Source: Flavobacterium flavigenum (GTDB taxonomy: Bacteria; Bacteroidota; Bacteroidia; Flavobacteriales; Flavobacteriaceae). Taken from it: a stretch of DNA of 64,000 nucleotides. Each line of letters begins with the position of its first letter. Position 1 is the stretch's first letter. Position numbers and translations under genes: made by a program. Positions 53,131-62,112 of the stretch are shown piece by piece. The notes under the pieces were generated by a model. It was not told the DNA's origin and ran no database searches. It saw nothing but the letters and a program-made list of their open reading frames with translations. The DNA is taken from the NCBI RefSeq assembly GCF_027111255.2, contig NZ_CP114285.2, positions 3,782,001 to 3,846,000 of the forward strand, in the 5' to 3' direction.

Positions 53131-54126
53131 TTAATTATTGGTCGTATTTGATTTTTCTGTTTCGGCTTCCTTAGCTTTTTTAGCCGCTTCTCTTTCTTCT
53201 AAAATTTTCTTCTTTTTTTCTTCTAACTCTTTTTTACGCTGTTCATAAAGTTTTTGTCTTTCTTCGGCTTTATTAACAGTAGGTTCAGTTGTTATTGGAG
53301 TTGCCGAAGGTGGAACTGTTGTCTCTGTTTTTGTAGCTTCCGCTGGTTTTGCAGTTTCAGAAACCGTGCCATTTTTTTTGGCTGCTTTTTCAGTGGCTAT
53401 AGCATTCCTTTTATCTTCGTATTCTTTTCGTTTCGCTTCCTGTTCTAATTTTCTATCGGCAACTAATTTTTCTCTTGCTGCCTTTCTTGCATCCAATGCT
53501 TTTTGCCTGTCTGCCATAGCCGGATTTTCGTCAATCTCGTTTTCAATATTTTCCTTGGCCTCTTGTTCTTTTAATTGCTTTTTATTGAGTTGCTGTCTCT
53601 TTTCTGTTCTGTTTAGGATACGAATAACCTGATCACTTATGTCAAATCTTTTAGCCGAAAAAAGCATGGTCAAATCAGATGATTTATCAAAAATAAAATC
53701 ATAGTTTTTGGCTTCTGCTATATCTTGTACAGCAGTAAAAACCTGATCTTGTATCGGTTTTGCCAAAGCTGCTTTTTGATGCATCAAATTCCCATCAACT
53801 CCAAATTGTTTCTGCTGGTATTCCAACATCTCATTTTCAAGGAACTTAATTTCTGTTTCTCTTTCCTCAATAAGCTCTTTTGTAAGCAGAGCCTTTTCAG
53901 TTTTAAGGTTGTCCTTTAATTTATTTATTTCTAACTTTTTGGTTTCGATTTCCTGCTTCCATTTAGTAGCTTTTAAATCTAACTGAGATTTGGCCTCTTT
54001 GTAATCAGAAACATTTTCTAAAATATATTCCATGTCGATGTAGCCAATTCTGGTCGACCTTGTTTGTGCCTCACTTGTATTTGCTACAATCAAGGCTAAA
54101 AATATAAATAAAAATTGTTTTCTCAT
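53131..54126 (-). CDS. OmpH/Skp-family periplasmic chaperone with long charged tail
   Basis: 331 aa, twice the usual Skp length. Residues about 1-175 are a standard signal peptide (ending NTSEAQ) plus Skp domain: IGYIDMEYILENVSDYKEAKSQLD, coiled coil, and IFDKSSDLTMLFSAKRFDISDQVIRIL. Residues about 180-331 are a Lys/Glu/Arg/Ala-rich coiled tail (ARKAAREKLVADRKLEQ, KKELEEKKKKILEEREAAK) with a Pro/Thr spacer near residue 265-285. It lies between bamA (39 nt) and the short skp (13 nt). The tail is an unusual extension whose role is unknown. Confidence 0.9.
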   Translation of the reverse strand: MRKQFLFIFLALIVANTSEAQTRSTRIGYIDMEYILENVSDYKEAKSQLDLKATKWKQEIETKKLEINKLKDNLKTEKALLTKELIEERETEIKFLENEMLEYQQKQFGVDGNLMHQKAALAKPIQDQVFTAVQDIAEAKNYDFIFDKSSDLTMLFSAKRFDISDQVIRILNRTEKRQQLNKKQLKEQEAKENIENEIDENPAMADRQKALDARKAAREKLVADRKLEQEAKRKEYEDKRNAIATEKAAKKNGTVSETAKPAEATKTETTVPPSATPITTEPTVNKAEERQKLYEQRKKELEEKKKKILEEREAAKKAKEAETEKSNTTNN

Positions 54127-54165
54127 ACATTAACTTTATTTCAGATTTTTAACCAAATATATCTT

Positions 54166-56811
54166 TTAAAATTGCTGTCCAATAATAAAGTGTATTTCCT
54201 GACCATGTGCTTTCGTTTCGCCTCGCTGAGGATCAAATCCATAACCAAAATCAATACCTAATAATCCAAATGCAGGCATGAATACACGTAAACCAAAACC
54301 AGCAGAACGATACAAATCGAAAGGGTTATAATTTTTAAACCCGTCATAAGATGCACCCGCTTCTAAAAACGTAAGAGCATAAATAGATGCTGATGGTTTC
54401 AGTGTAATAGGATAACGCAATTCCATAGAAAATTTATTATAAATTGTTGCTCCAACCTGCTGCCCTACACTATTTACAGGTGTCAAAGAGTTATTTTCAT
54501 ATCCTCTTAATCCAATGGTTTCTCTTCCGTCCATAGAATAGTTCGCCATACCATCTCCACCTAAATAAAAACGTTCAAAAGGAACGATCCCTCTTGCCTG
54601 ATTGTAAGCACCCATGAAACCAAATTCGGTTAATGTTCTTAAAACTAATTTTCCATATATTTTATTATACCAGTCTGCTCTAAATTTGATTTTATAGTAT
54701 TCTAACCAATTGTATTTTTCCTGATCTACTTTTGCCGGATCAGCAGCAGCTTCCTGAGGAGTACTTACTTTGTTTCCAGATGAATCAAGATAGTCACCCT
54801 TTTCAATCATTTGTCCATTTGCATCTGGTACTGTTGAATCAGCACTTGCTCTTAATTTATATTCTTCTTTTTCACCTAAGGTTGCATAATCTACATTATT
54901 AAATAAAGAATAAGGAGGTGTTACTTTTGCCGAAACACTGAACTCAGAACCGTAAGTTGGGAATATAGGATTCAACCCTTTATTACTTCTCGTAAGACCA
55001 ATTGTATAGGCTAAATTTCTTGAAGTTCCATTACCAAAAGTAAAAAGACCCGTAAAATAATTATTCAAATCATAATGCTGGTAACTTACAGACTGAGATA
55101 ACACGAAATAATCATCCGGAACAGTTAATCTTTTAGCAAGTCCAACTTGTACTGTAAAAATATTGAAGCTTTGACTTTTATCTACATTACGTCCATAACT
55201 ATAATTGAACTGCTTACTGTAAGATATAGAGGAACTAAATTGTACCGGTTTTTTACCTCCAAACCAAGGCTCAGAGAATGACACGCTATACGTTTGGAAA
55301 TAGGTACTTCCTTGTAAACGAAGGGATACTTTTTGACCATCACCCATAGGTAGTGGCTTATAAGCTTCTTTTTTAAACATATTTCGTGCCGAAAAGTTAT
55401 TAAAAGATAAACCTAAAGTTCCTATGAAGCCTCCGCCGCCATATCCACCTTGTAATTCTACCTGGCTGGAACCTTTTTCAACTAAATTGTATTCGATATC
55501 TACTGTTCCGGCTGCAGCATCTACGTTTTTAAATTTAGGATCAATCGCTTCAGGATCGAAAAAACCTAATTGCCCTATCTCACGAATAGTTCTCACCAAT
55601 AATTCTTTGCTATATTTTTCACCCGGTTTAGTCCTTAATTCACGATAGATAACATGATCATTGGTTTTGTCGTTTCCTACTACCGATATTTTATTAAAAT
55701 AAGCAATTGGACCTTCAGTTATTCTGATTTCAAAGTCAATCGTATCATTTACGGTTCTTGTTTCTACGGCATTAATATTAGAAAATAGATAACCGTTATT
55801 CTGATAAAGGTTTGTAATATCTTCCCCGTCAGGTTTAGTTTTGTCAGCAATACGTTTTTCAAGCATTACACCATTATAAGTTTCTCCCTTTTTTATTCCT
55901 AAATAACGATTTAACTGTTGATCTGAATAAACCGTATTCCCTAAAAATTTAATATTTCCAAAGTAATATTTGTTTCCTTCTTCCAGATTAATTTTGATAG
56001 CAAGCATGTTTTTTTGCTTATTATAAGTGACAGAATCATATATAATACGGGCATCACGATAACCTTTTTCTTTATAAGCCGCAATAACTTTTTCTAAGTC
56101 AGTTTTGTACTTTTCAGGAATAAATTTTGAAGCTTTCAGGACACGCAATACGTTTTTTTGCTTGGTGTCTTTCATAGCTCTTCTCAATTGGGTGTCAGTT
56201 AGTTGTTTGTTCCCTATAAAGTCAATGCTGCTTATTTTTACTTTATCACCCTTATCTACACGAACCAGCATGTTTACATTATTTCCTGCAGTAGTATCTG
56301 GAGTGGTTGTAATGGTAACTTTGGTGTTGTAAAAGCCTTCTTTTTTGTATTTGTTTTCGATGTAGTTTTTTGTTGTAGTGATTAGATTTTCGTTTACGAT
56401 CTTGCTTTTCGTCAGGTTGTTATCTTTTATTAACCCTTCAACTTTACTTTTCTTAATGCCAACAAATTTTACTTCGTTTAATTTAGGAAGTTCTACTATA
56501 TTTAAGTCTAAATAAATGCTGTCATTTTCAACTTTATTTACATAAAAAGCAATTTCATCAAAAAGCCCAAGCTTTCCTAATTTCTTAATTGCCCCGCTAA
56601 TTTCTTCGCCCGGAACAGTAATTTCCTGACCTTTTTGTAAGCCTGAAAATGTTACAACAGTTTGTTCATTGAAGCTTATTTTACCAACAACAGAAACTTT
56701 TGCAAGAATGTATTTTTTTCCCTGATCAAAAGGAATTCTTTCTTGTGCTTTGATTTGAGAAAAACTACCCAAAAGAAGTAGGGTAAGTATTATTTGTATT
56801 CTATTTTGCAA
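54166..56811 (-). CDS. bamA: Outer-membrane protein assembly factor BamA
   Basis: Central barrel of the outer-membrane assembly machine, 881 aa. Five POTRA domains (about residues 30-430) are followed by a 16-strand barrel with LRGYENNSLTP (the VRGF-type motif of strand loop 6) and the C-terminal strand EIHFIIGQQF. The signal peptide ends at QIKAQ. Start chosen: TTG at 56811, 10 nt after the uppS stop (GTG 56814 is an alternative); the open frame continues upstream inside uppS but has no sensible signal there. Part of the operon DUF6089-uppS-bamA-skp-skp. Confidence 0.95.
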   Translation of the reverse strand: MQNRIQIILTLLLLGSFSQIKAQERIPFDQGKKYILAKVSVVGKISFNEQTVVTFSGLQKGQEITVPGEEISGAIKKLGKLGLFDEIAFYVNKVENDSIYLDLNIVELPKLNEVKFVGIKKSKVEGLIKDNNLTKSKIVNENLITTTKNYIENKYKKEGFYNTKVTITTTPDTTAGNNVNMLVRVDKGDKVKISSIDFIGNKQLTDTQLRRAMKDTKQKNVLRVLKASKFIPEKYKTDLEKVIAAYKEKGYRDARIIYDSVTYNKQKNMLAIKINLEEGNKYYFGNIKFLGNTVYSDQQLNRYLGIKKGETYNGVMLEKRIADKTKPDGEDITNLYQNNGYLFSNINAVETRTVNDTIDFEIRITEGPIAYFNKISVVGNDKTNDHVIYRELRTKPGEKYSKELLVRTIREIGQLGFFDPEAIDPKFKNVDAAAGTVDIEYNLVEKGSSQVELQGGYGGGGFIGTLGLSFNNFSARNMFKKEAYKPLPMGDGQKVSLRLQGSTYFQTYSVSFSEPWFGGKKPVQFSSSISYSKQFNYSYGRNVDKSQSFNIFTVQVGLAKRLTVPDDYFVLSQSVSYQHYDLNNYFTGLFTFGNGTSRNLAYTIGLTRSNKGLNPIFPTYGSEFSVSAKVTPPYSLFNNVDYATLGEKEEYKLRASADSTVPDANGQMIEKGDYLDSSGNKVSTPQEAAADPAKVDQEKYNWLEYYKIKFRADWYNKIYGKLVLRTLTEFGFMGAYNQARGIVPFERFYLGGDGMANYSMDGRETIGLRGYENNSLTPVNSVGQQVGATIYNKFSMELRYPITLKPSASIYALTFLEAGASYDGFKNYNPFDLYRSAGFGLRVFMPAFGLLGIDFGYGFDPQRGETKAHGQEIHFIIGQQF

Positions 56812-56821
56812 CACTAAAATA

Positions 56822-57562
56822 TTATTTAATTTGTTCACTGGTTTTTCCAAATCTACGTTCTCTTTTTTGATAACTAATGATAGCCTCATATAAATTTTGT
56901 TCTTTAAAGTCAGGCCAGAGCACATCAGTAAAATATAATTCTGAATAGGCTATTTGCCAGAGCAGGAAATTACTTATTCTGTGTTCTCCACTTGTTCGTA
57001 TTAATAAATCTACGTCAGGTAAATTTTGCGTGTAAAGATGCTCATTTATAATTGAATCGTCAATACTGTCTAATGAAATTATATTATTTTTAACTTTATC
57101 ACTGATGAGCCTGACAGCGTTCACCAATTCTTCTCTGGATCCGTAACTTAAGGCCAGTGTCAGCGTTAAATGAGTGTTGTTTTTTGTTTTTTCGATAACA
57201 TCCAACAACTCTTTTTGAGCCGATTTTGGCAGCCTGTCAAGATTTCCAATTGCATTCAGTCTTATGTTGTTTTCCTGTAAAGTCACAAGTTCTTTTCTTA
57301 ATGAATTTATAAGAATTTTCATTAATGCCTGAACCTCTAATTTTGGACGATTCCAGTTTTCTGTAGAAAAAGCATATAACGTTAAGTACTCAATGCCAAG
57401 TTTAGCACAAATTTTAATGGTTTCTTTAACTGATTTGGTGCCATTTTCATGTCCAAAAGCACGAAGAAAGCCCTGTTGTTTTGCCCAACGCCCATTCCCG
57501 TCCATAATAATGGCAAGATGTTTAGGTAAATTTGTCTTATCTATAGATTCTAATAAATTCAT
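56822..57562 (-). CDS. uppS: Undecaprenyl diphosphate synthase
   Basis: cis-prenyltransferase making undecaprenyl diphosphate, the lipid carrier for peptidoglycan and polysaccharide units. It is 246 aa from ATG 57562 (MNLLESIDKTNLPKHLAIIM), right after the DUF6089 stop (1-nt gap); an upstream start inside that gene is less likely. Catalytic Asp21 lies in IMDGNGRWAKQQG; the late motif DLLIRTSGEHRISNFLLWQIAYSELYF is also complete. bamA follows 10 nt later. Confidence 0.96.
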   Translation of the reverse strand: MNLLESIDKTNLPKHLAIIMDGNGRWAKQQGFLRAFGHENGTKSVKETIKICAKLGIEYLTLYAFSTENWNRPKLEVQALMKILINSLRKELVTLQENNIRLNAIGNLDRLPKSAQKELLDVIEKTKNNTHLTLTLALSYGSREELVNAVRLISDKVKNNIISLDSIDDSIINEHLYTQNLPDVDLLIRTSGEHRISNFLLWQIAYSELYFTDVLWPDFKEQNLYEAIISYQKRERRFGKTSEQIK

Positions 57563-57563
57563 T

Positions 57564-58247
57564 TTATTCTGCACAATAGCAAGGTTTTTGTCCAAAGGTA
57601 TATGTTAAGGTTACTCCGGTAAAAACATACCAATCGTTGTTATTTAAATTCCCAAAACGATTATTCGCAAATGAATCATCTTTAGGGTTGCTTCCATCTA
57701 TATTATCTGTAAAGGTATATCTTGCCCCTATTTCCGCAGCTAAGACAAAATCACGACTAATATTTGATTTTATTCCTAATATTATAGGTATGGCAAATGA
57801 ATTTGCTCCTTTGTCTTTTTTTGTCACTCCGTTTACTATATGTAATTCATCATATCGAAAATAACTTAAACCGGAAAATATATAGGGAGTTATTTTTAGA
57901 TCTTCATCATGCAAATTAAAATCAAAGAAGTTAAATTCTAAACCGGCAGAAAGTTCTCTTACGTTATTTTTAAAACTAAATCCTCTTTTATATCTTGATG
58001 GTTCTTCTGATTGTCGGTCATTTCCTGTGATTCTGGATTGTGTGTATGAAAAACGATAAGAATGGCGTGGACTTTTATTCCATTTATACAAAATACCAAT
58101 AGCAGGCTTTTCAGGAGCAATATATGTAGTGCTCCCAACATCTCCTATAAAGTTACTTCCGCCAAGAAAAACACCAATCTCGTTTATTTGAGCATTAAGT
58201 GTGATAAAGGGAAAAAAACATAACAATAAATTAAAAATTTTCTTCAT
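57564..58247 (-). CDS. DUF6089 outer-membrane protein
   Basis: 227-aa protein with a signal peptide (ending TLNAQ) and an eight-stranded-looking barrel: INEIGVFLGGSNFIGDVGST at the start is the DUF6089 signature, and the last strand is WYVFTGVTLTYTFG followed by the odd tail QKPCYCAE with two cysteines. It heads the uppS-bamA operon in many Flavobacteriaceae, so a role linked to envelope assembly is possible but untested. A good -33/-7 promoter lies upstream (58266-58294). Confidence 0.88.
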   Translation of the reverse strand: MKKIFNLLLCFFPFITLNAQINEIGVFLGGSNFIGDVGSTTYIAPEKPAIGILYKWNKSPRHSYRFSYTQSRITGNDRQSEEPSRYKRGFSFKNNVRELSAGLEFNFFDFNLHDEDLKITPYIFSGLSYFRYDELHIVNGVTKKDKGANSFAIPIILGIKSNISRDFVLAAEIGARYTFTDNIDGSNPKDDSFANNRFGNLNNNDWYVFTGVTLTYTFGQKPCYCAE

Positions 58248-58265
58248 TTAATTCAAAATTGCGTG

Positions 58266-58294
58266 CAAATATAATAATTATCGATACGAATCAA
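58266..58294 (-). promoter_or_regulatory. Promoter of the DUF6089-uppS-bamA-skp operon
   Basis: On the minus strand, TTG (58294-58292), an 18-nt spacer and TATATTTG (58273-58266), 18 nt before the ATG at 58247. This is the best -33/-7 match in the window. Confidence 0.8.
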
Positions 58295-58419
58295 CGTTCC
58301 TTTAGATAAATGTGTCTTTTTTTAAATTTACCGTATGATTTTGAAACATTTAATGAAGATTCGATATATGCAAAACGAGAAAGAGTATAAATATCGTATA
58401 GTTTAATCTGTAAAAAAAA

Positions 58420-59307
58420 TTAATTCCTTTTATCTTCTCCCCAAAGCAATTTTTTTCTAAGTGTTTTTAAGAAAGTTTCGCCTGGAATTTCAACCATTTT
58501 AATTTTAAAATCTGTTTTTTTTATAGTTAAGACCGATTCATTTTTAATAGAAGCAATTCGTGAATCAAGCGATACTAAATATTGGTCTTCTCTTCCGGAT
58601 ACACGAAGTTTTATTTCAGTATCGTCAGGTATAACCAATGGTCTGGCGTTTAAGTTATGAGGAGCAATAGGGGTAACTACCAAACTTTTTACATCCGGAG
58701 TCAATATTGGTCCGCCACAGCTTAATGAATATCCTGTAGAGCCTGTTGGGGTCGAAAGAATAAGCCCGTCAGCCCAATATGAGTTCAGGTATTCATTATT
58801 CAAATAAGTTTCAACAGTAATCATCGACGTTGTATCTTTTCTGCTAACAGTAACTTCGTTCATTGCAAAATTTAAATCGTCTTCGATAGCATCATTTTTT
58901 GGTTCACAGGTCAGGCTCAGCAATGTTCTTTCAGAAATGGTGTAGTTTTTATCAATTACAAACTGTAAAAAACCATCAATGCCTTCTTTTGGGACAGTTG
59001 CCAGAAAACCTAATCTCCCGGCATTGATTCCTAAAATGGGTACACCTGAATTACGAACTAAACTGGCAGCTCTTAAAATAGTTCCGTCGCCTCCAATACT
59101 TAGCAACATTTCAAAACTATTGTCAAGTTTTGTTTTTCCTGAGAAAGTTTTATATTCTTTTTTAATTAATTGTTTCTCGTAAAGCATTTTCAGAAAGTTT
59201 TCTTCAATGACCATTTCGACATTATTGTTGTTGAAAAATACAAAAATATCTTTGATAATGGGTTCGGTACTGTTTTGGTAATACTGTCCGTAAATGGCTA
59301 CTTTCAT
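58420..59307 (-). CDS. nadK: NAD kinase
   Basis: Cytosolic enzyme phosphorylating NAD to NADP. It is 295 aa. Motifs: SIGGDGTILRAA (the GGDG phosphate-binding loop), GINAGRLGFLATVP, the NE/D block NEVTVSRKDTTSM, and the Gly-rich STPTGSTGYSLSCGGPI. It is a separate transcription unit between the CBS protein gene and the bamA operon. Confidence 0.97.
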   Translation of the reverse strand: MKVAIYGQYYQNSTEPIIKDIFVFFNNNNVEMVIEENFLKMLYEKQLIKKEYKTFSGKTKLDNSFEMLLSIGGDGTILRAASLVRNSGVPILGINAGRLGFLATVPKEGIDGFLQFVIDKNYTISERTLLSLTCEPKNDAIEDDLNFAMNEVTVSRKDTTSMITVETYLNNEYLNSYWADGLILSTPTGSTGYSLSCGGPILTPDVKSLVVTPIAPHNLNARPLVIPDDTEIKLRVSGREDQYLVSLDSRIASIKNESVLTIKKTDFKIKMVEIPGETFLKTLRKKLLWGEDKRN

Positions 59308-59393
59308 TTTATTAAGTTAGATAATGAGAAAATTTGATAATGTGCCAATGTGAAATCATCTTATTGACTCATTTTCTAATTGCCCTATTATAA

Positions 59394-60053
59394 TTATATA
59401 TTAAGGTATTTGTCTAAATAATCAGAACGTTCTTTTAGGCTGTTAATGTAAGTGTCTTCCTGATGCTCTGAGATAATGTCATAATTGTATCTTCTGAAGG
59501 TTTGGATGATTTCATTCATTGGTCCAACACCAATTTTTACTGTAATATTAACATTTTCTAAATCGGCTTCAGATATAAAACAGCCCAGAATTTTACCATT
59601 ATTGCTCTCTACGATTTGTGCTACCTGTGCCATAGAATAATCTAAAAGTCCTTTTTGAACGATAATAATACCGCCCTGTTCTTTTAAAAATGGAGTTTCC
59701 TGAAAAAATTTCATTATATCTTCCATTTCATAATATCCAATATAGGAATTGTTTTCGTCAAGAACCGGAATTACATTCGTATGGTTTTTAGCAAAAATTT
59801 CCAGAACGTCGAGCCAAATCATTGATTTTCTGGCAAAAAAACGTTCTAATGTGTATTTGTAATCAATTATTTTTTTATTAGTATCAAATGTTTCAATATC
59901 ATCAGAAGCAATGCTTCCAATGAAAATTTCGTTTTCCACAACAGGAAAATGAGAAAAACTTAAATCAGCAAAAAAGTCCTGAACAGATGCTATCGTTTCC
60001 TGACTGTTGATTGCTCTAAAATCGTTGGTGATATAGTTAGTGATTTCTGTCAT
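59394..60053 (-). CDS. CBS-domain protein with C-terminal ACT-like region
   Basis: 219-aa cytosolic protein from ATG 60053 (MTEITNYITNDF); an open frame runs 15 codons further upstream but starts without support. A CBS pair covers about residues 1-125 (SHFPVVENEIFIGSIASDD, VIPVLDENNSYIGYYEMED); the rest (QGGIIIVQKGLLDYSMAQVAQIVESNNGKIL..) looks like an ACT-type ligand-binding fold. In Flavobacteriia this gene commonly neighbours pdxJ and nadK. A role in nucleotide or metabolite sensing is likely; the target is unknown. Confidence 0.88.
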   Translation of the reverse strand: MTEITNYITNDFRAINSQETIASVQDFFADLSFSHFPVVENEIFIGSIASDDIETFDTNKKIIDYKYTLERFFARKSMIWLDVLEIFAKNHTNVIPVLDENNSYIGYYEMEDIMKFFQETPFLKEQGGIIIVQKGLLDYSMAQVAQIVESNNGKILGCFISEADLENVNITVKIGVGPMNEIIQTFRRYNYDIISEHQEDTYINSLKERSDYLDKYLNI

Positions 60054-60119
60054 AAGTAGTTTGAAGATATTTGATGCAAAATAATCAAAAAATAGCAAAA
60101 AATGCTACGTTTTACTTTG

Positions 60120-60127
60120 TATTTTTG
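60120..60127 (+). promoter_or_regulatory. -7 promoter element for pdxJ
   Basis: TATTTTTG matches TAnnTTTG, 41 nt before the pdxJ ATG, in the intergenic region divergent from the CBS gene. Confidence 0.6.
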
Positions 60128-60168
60128 CCTTTACAAATATAATGCTACAGAATTAATAATCTATTTTT

Positions 60169-60882
60169 ATGACGAAATTAAGTGTAAATATCAATAAAAT
60201 AGCAACTTTACGTAATGCCCGTGGAGGAAATGTTCCTGATTTATTAAAAGTAGCCGCCGATATTGAAAAATTTGGAGGCCAAGGGATTACAATTCACCCG
60301 CGTCCGGATGAACGCCATATCCGTTATCAGGATGCCCGCGATTTAAAAGCGATTGTTACTACCGAATATAATATTGAAGGAAATCCTCAGCATAATTTTA
60401 TTGATTTGGTTTTAGAATGTAAACCTGATCAGGTTACACTGGTTCCGGATGCAATTGGTGCAATTACTTCTTCTGCAGGTTGGGATACTATAAATAATCA
60501 GTCTTATTTGGCTGAGGTTATTCAGGAATTTCAAAGAAACGGAATCAGGACTTCAATTTTTGTTGATCCCGTTTTAGAAATGATCGAAGGGGCAAAAAAA
60601 ACAGGGACTGACAGAATTGAATTATATACCGAATCTTTTGCCCACCAATACGATTTAGGAAATAAAAAAGGAATCGATCCTTACGTTAAAGCTGCAGAAT
60701 TGGCAAATGAATTAGGTTTGGGAATCAACGCAGGACATGATTTGAGTCTGGATAACATTCAGTTTTTCAAACAAAATATTCCGGGATTATTAGAAGTTTC
60801 TATTGGTCACGCTTTAATTTCAGAAGCGCTTTATCTTGGTTTGGATAACGTAGTGAATATGTATTTAAATAAGTTGAAATAA
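60169..60882 (+). CDS. pdxJ: Pyridoxine 5'-phosphate synthase
   Basis: TIM-barrel enzyme condensing 1-deoxyxylulose 5-phosphate with 3-amino-2-oxopropyl phosphate into pyridoxine 5'-phosphate, the last ring-forming step of the DXP-dependent vitamin B6 route. It is 237 aa. Motifs: LSVNINKIATLRNARGG, GITIHPRPDERHI and INAGHDLSLDN. It is cytosolic. The alpha/beta hydrolase gene follows 27 nt later on the same strand. Confidence 0.97.
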   Translation: MTKLSVNINKIATLRNARGGNVPDLLKVAADIEKFGGQGITIHPRPDERHIRYQDARDLKAIVTTEYNIEGNPQHNFIDLVLECKPDQVTLVPDAIGAITSSAGWDTINNQSYLAEVIQEFQRNGIRTSIFVDPVLEMIEGAKKTGTDRIELYTESFAHQYDLGNKKGIDPYVKAAELANELGLGINAGHDLSLDNIQFFKQNIPGLLEVSIGHALISEALYLGLDNVVNMYLNKLK

Positions 60883-60909
60883 TTCTTCCGAATAAAAAAT
60901 AATATAAAT

Positions 60910-61674
60910 ATGCTTTACTCAAAAATAGAAGGCAATGGAAAACCATTCGTCATCATGCACGGATTTCTTGGAATGTCTGATAACTGGAAAACCCTTGCGG
61001 GACAATATGTAGAAGCAGGATTTCAGGTTCATATTTTAGATTTGCGAAATCACGGACGTAGTTTTCATTCGGATGAATGGAGTTATGAAGCCATGGTTCA
61101 GGATGTTTTTGAATACTGTCAGGCAAATGATTTAGATAAAATCGATTTGCTTGGGCATTCGATGGGCGGAAAGGTAGCAATGCTCTTCGCTGCAACACAT
61201 CCCGAAATTGTAGAAAAATTAATTGTAGCAGATATAGGCCCGAAATTCTATAAACAGCATCATCAGGATATTTTGGCTGGTTTGAATGCAGTCGATTTTT
61301 CAGTGAAACCAAGCCGTGCGGATGTTGAGGAAATTGTATCGCAATATGTGCCTGATTTTGGAACGCGCCAGTTTCTATTAAAAAATTTATATTGGAAAGA
61401 GCCGGGACAATTAGCTTTTAGATTCAATCTGGAAGTTTTTAATAATAATCTGGATGCTATCGGAAAACCTTTGACAGAAGGTTTGACTTTTGACAAACCT
61501 ACATTATTTATACGTGGCGGAAATTCAAATTATATTTTGGATTCGGATGTCGATGCAATAAAACAGCATTTTCCGGATTTAAAATTAGAAACTATTCCAA
61601 ATGCAGGACACTGGCTTCATGCTGAAAATCCGAAAATGTTTTTTGATCTCACAACTGCTTTTTTGAAATCGTAA
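60910..61674 (+). CDS. Alpha/beta-fold hydrolase (YbfF-like esterase)
   Basis: 254-aa cytosolic hydrolase. The oxyanion region HGFLG (17-21) is followed by the nucleophile elbow LGHSMGG (Ser84); the acid is probably Asp211 and the base His234 (NAGHWLHAE). The sequence RNHGRSFHSDEW after the second strand is typical of YbfF-type esterases. The substrate is unknown. Located 27 nt after pdxJ; a small membrane protein follows 44 nt later. Confidence 0.92.
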   Translation: MLYSKIEGNGKPFVIMHGFLGMSDNWKTLAGQYVEAGFQVHILDLRNHGRSFHSDEWSYEAMVQDVFEYCQANDLDKIDLLGHSMGGKVAMLFAATHPEIVEKLIVADIGPKFYKQHHQDILAGLNAVDFSVKPSRADVEEIVSQYVPDFGTRQFLLKNLYWKEPGQLAFRFNLEVFNNNLDAIGKPLTEGLTFDKPTLFIRGGNSNYILDSDVDAIKQHFPDLKLETIPNAGHWLHAENPKMFFDLTTAFLKS

Positions 61675-61718
61675 TTAAAAAAAATAGTACTTTTAACTGA
61701 AATTTAAATCAGAAAACC

Positions 61719-62066
61719 ATGAATTTATTACTTAGACTTCTTGTTACCGCTGCTTTGGTTTTGTTGTTGTCGAATCTTTTGTCCGGTGTGCATGTTGCCA
61801 GCTTTGGTACAGCCGTAATTGTTGCAGTAGTTTTAGGATTGTTAAACCTGTTTATCAAACCTATTTTAGTAGTGCTGACCTTGCCGGTTACAGTTATTAC
61901 GCTGGGCTTGTTTTTACTGGTTATTAATGCCATTATTATTTTATTGTGTACAAAAATCGTTGGTGGTTTTGCAGTCGATTCGTTTTTGACGGCATTAATT
62001 TTTAGTGTGATTTTGTCTATACTACAATCGATCACCTATAAAATAGTAGGAGACGATAAAAAATAA
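61719..62066 (+). CDS. Phage_holin_4_2 (YvlD-like) membrane protein
   Basis: 115-aa membrane protein with four helices: MNLLLRLLVTAALVLLLSNLL, VHVASFGTAVIVAVVLGLLNLFIKPI and the later pair LLVINAIIILLC and DSFLTALIFSVILSIL. It matches the Phage_holin_4_2/YvlD family. Despite the name, no lysin or phage gene is nearby, so it is a housekeeping-type envelope protein and not a prophage remnant. Function unknown. Confidence 0.86.
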   Translation: MNLLLRLLVTAALVLLLSNLLSGVHVASFGTAVIVAVVLGLLNLFIKPILVVLTLPVTVITLGLFLLVINAIIILLCTKIVGGFAVDSFLTALIFSVILSILQSITYKIVGDDKK

Positions 62067-62112
62067 AATACGAAGTTGTTCTGAAGCACTTCAAATACAA
62101 TAGATTAAAAAC

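Noticed and set aside
56812..56925. Upstream extension of the bamA reading frame (about 38 codons, inside uppS)
   Set aside because: It overlaps the end of uppS and places about 40 charged residues before the signal peptide; a TTG/GTG start just after the uppS stop gives a clean signal peptide.
61719..62066. Holin as sign of a prophage
   Set aside because: The Phage_holin_4_2 family is common on chromosomes, and no endolysin, integrase or structural phage gene lies nearby.
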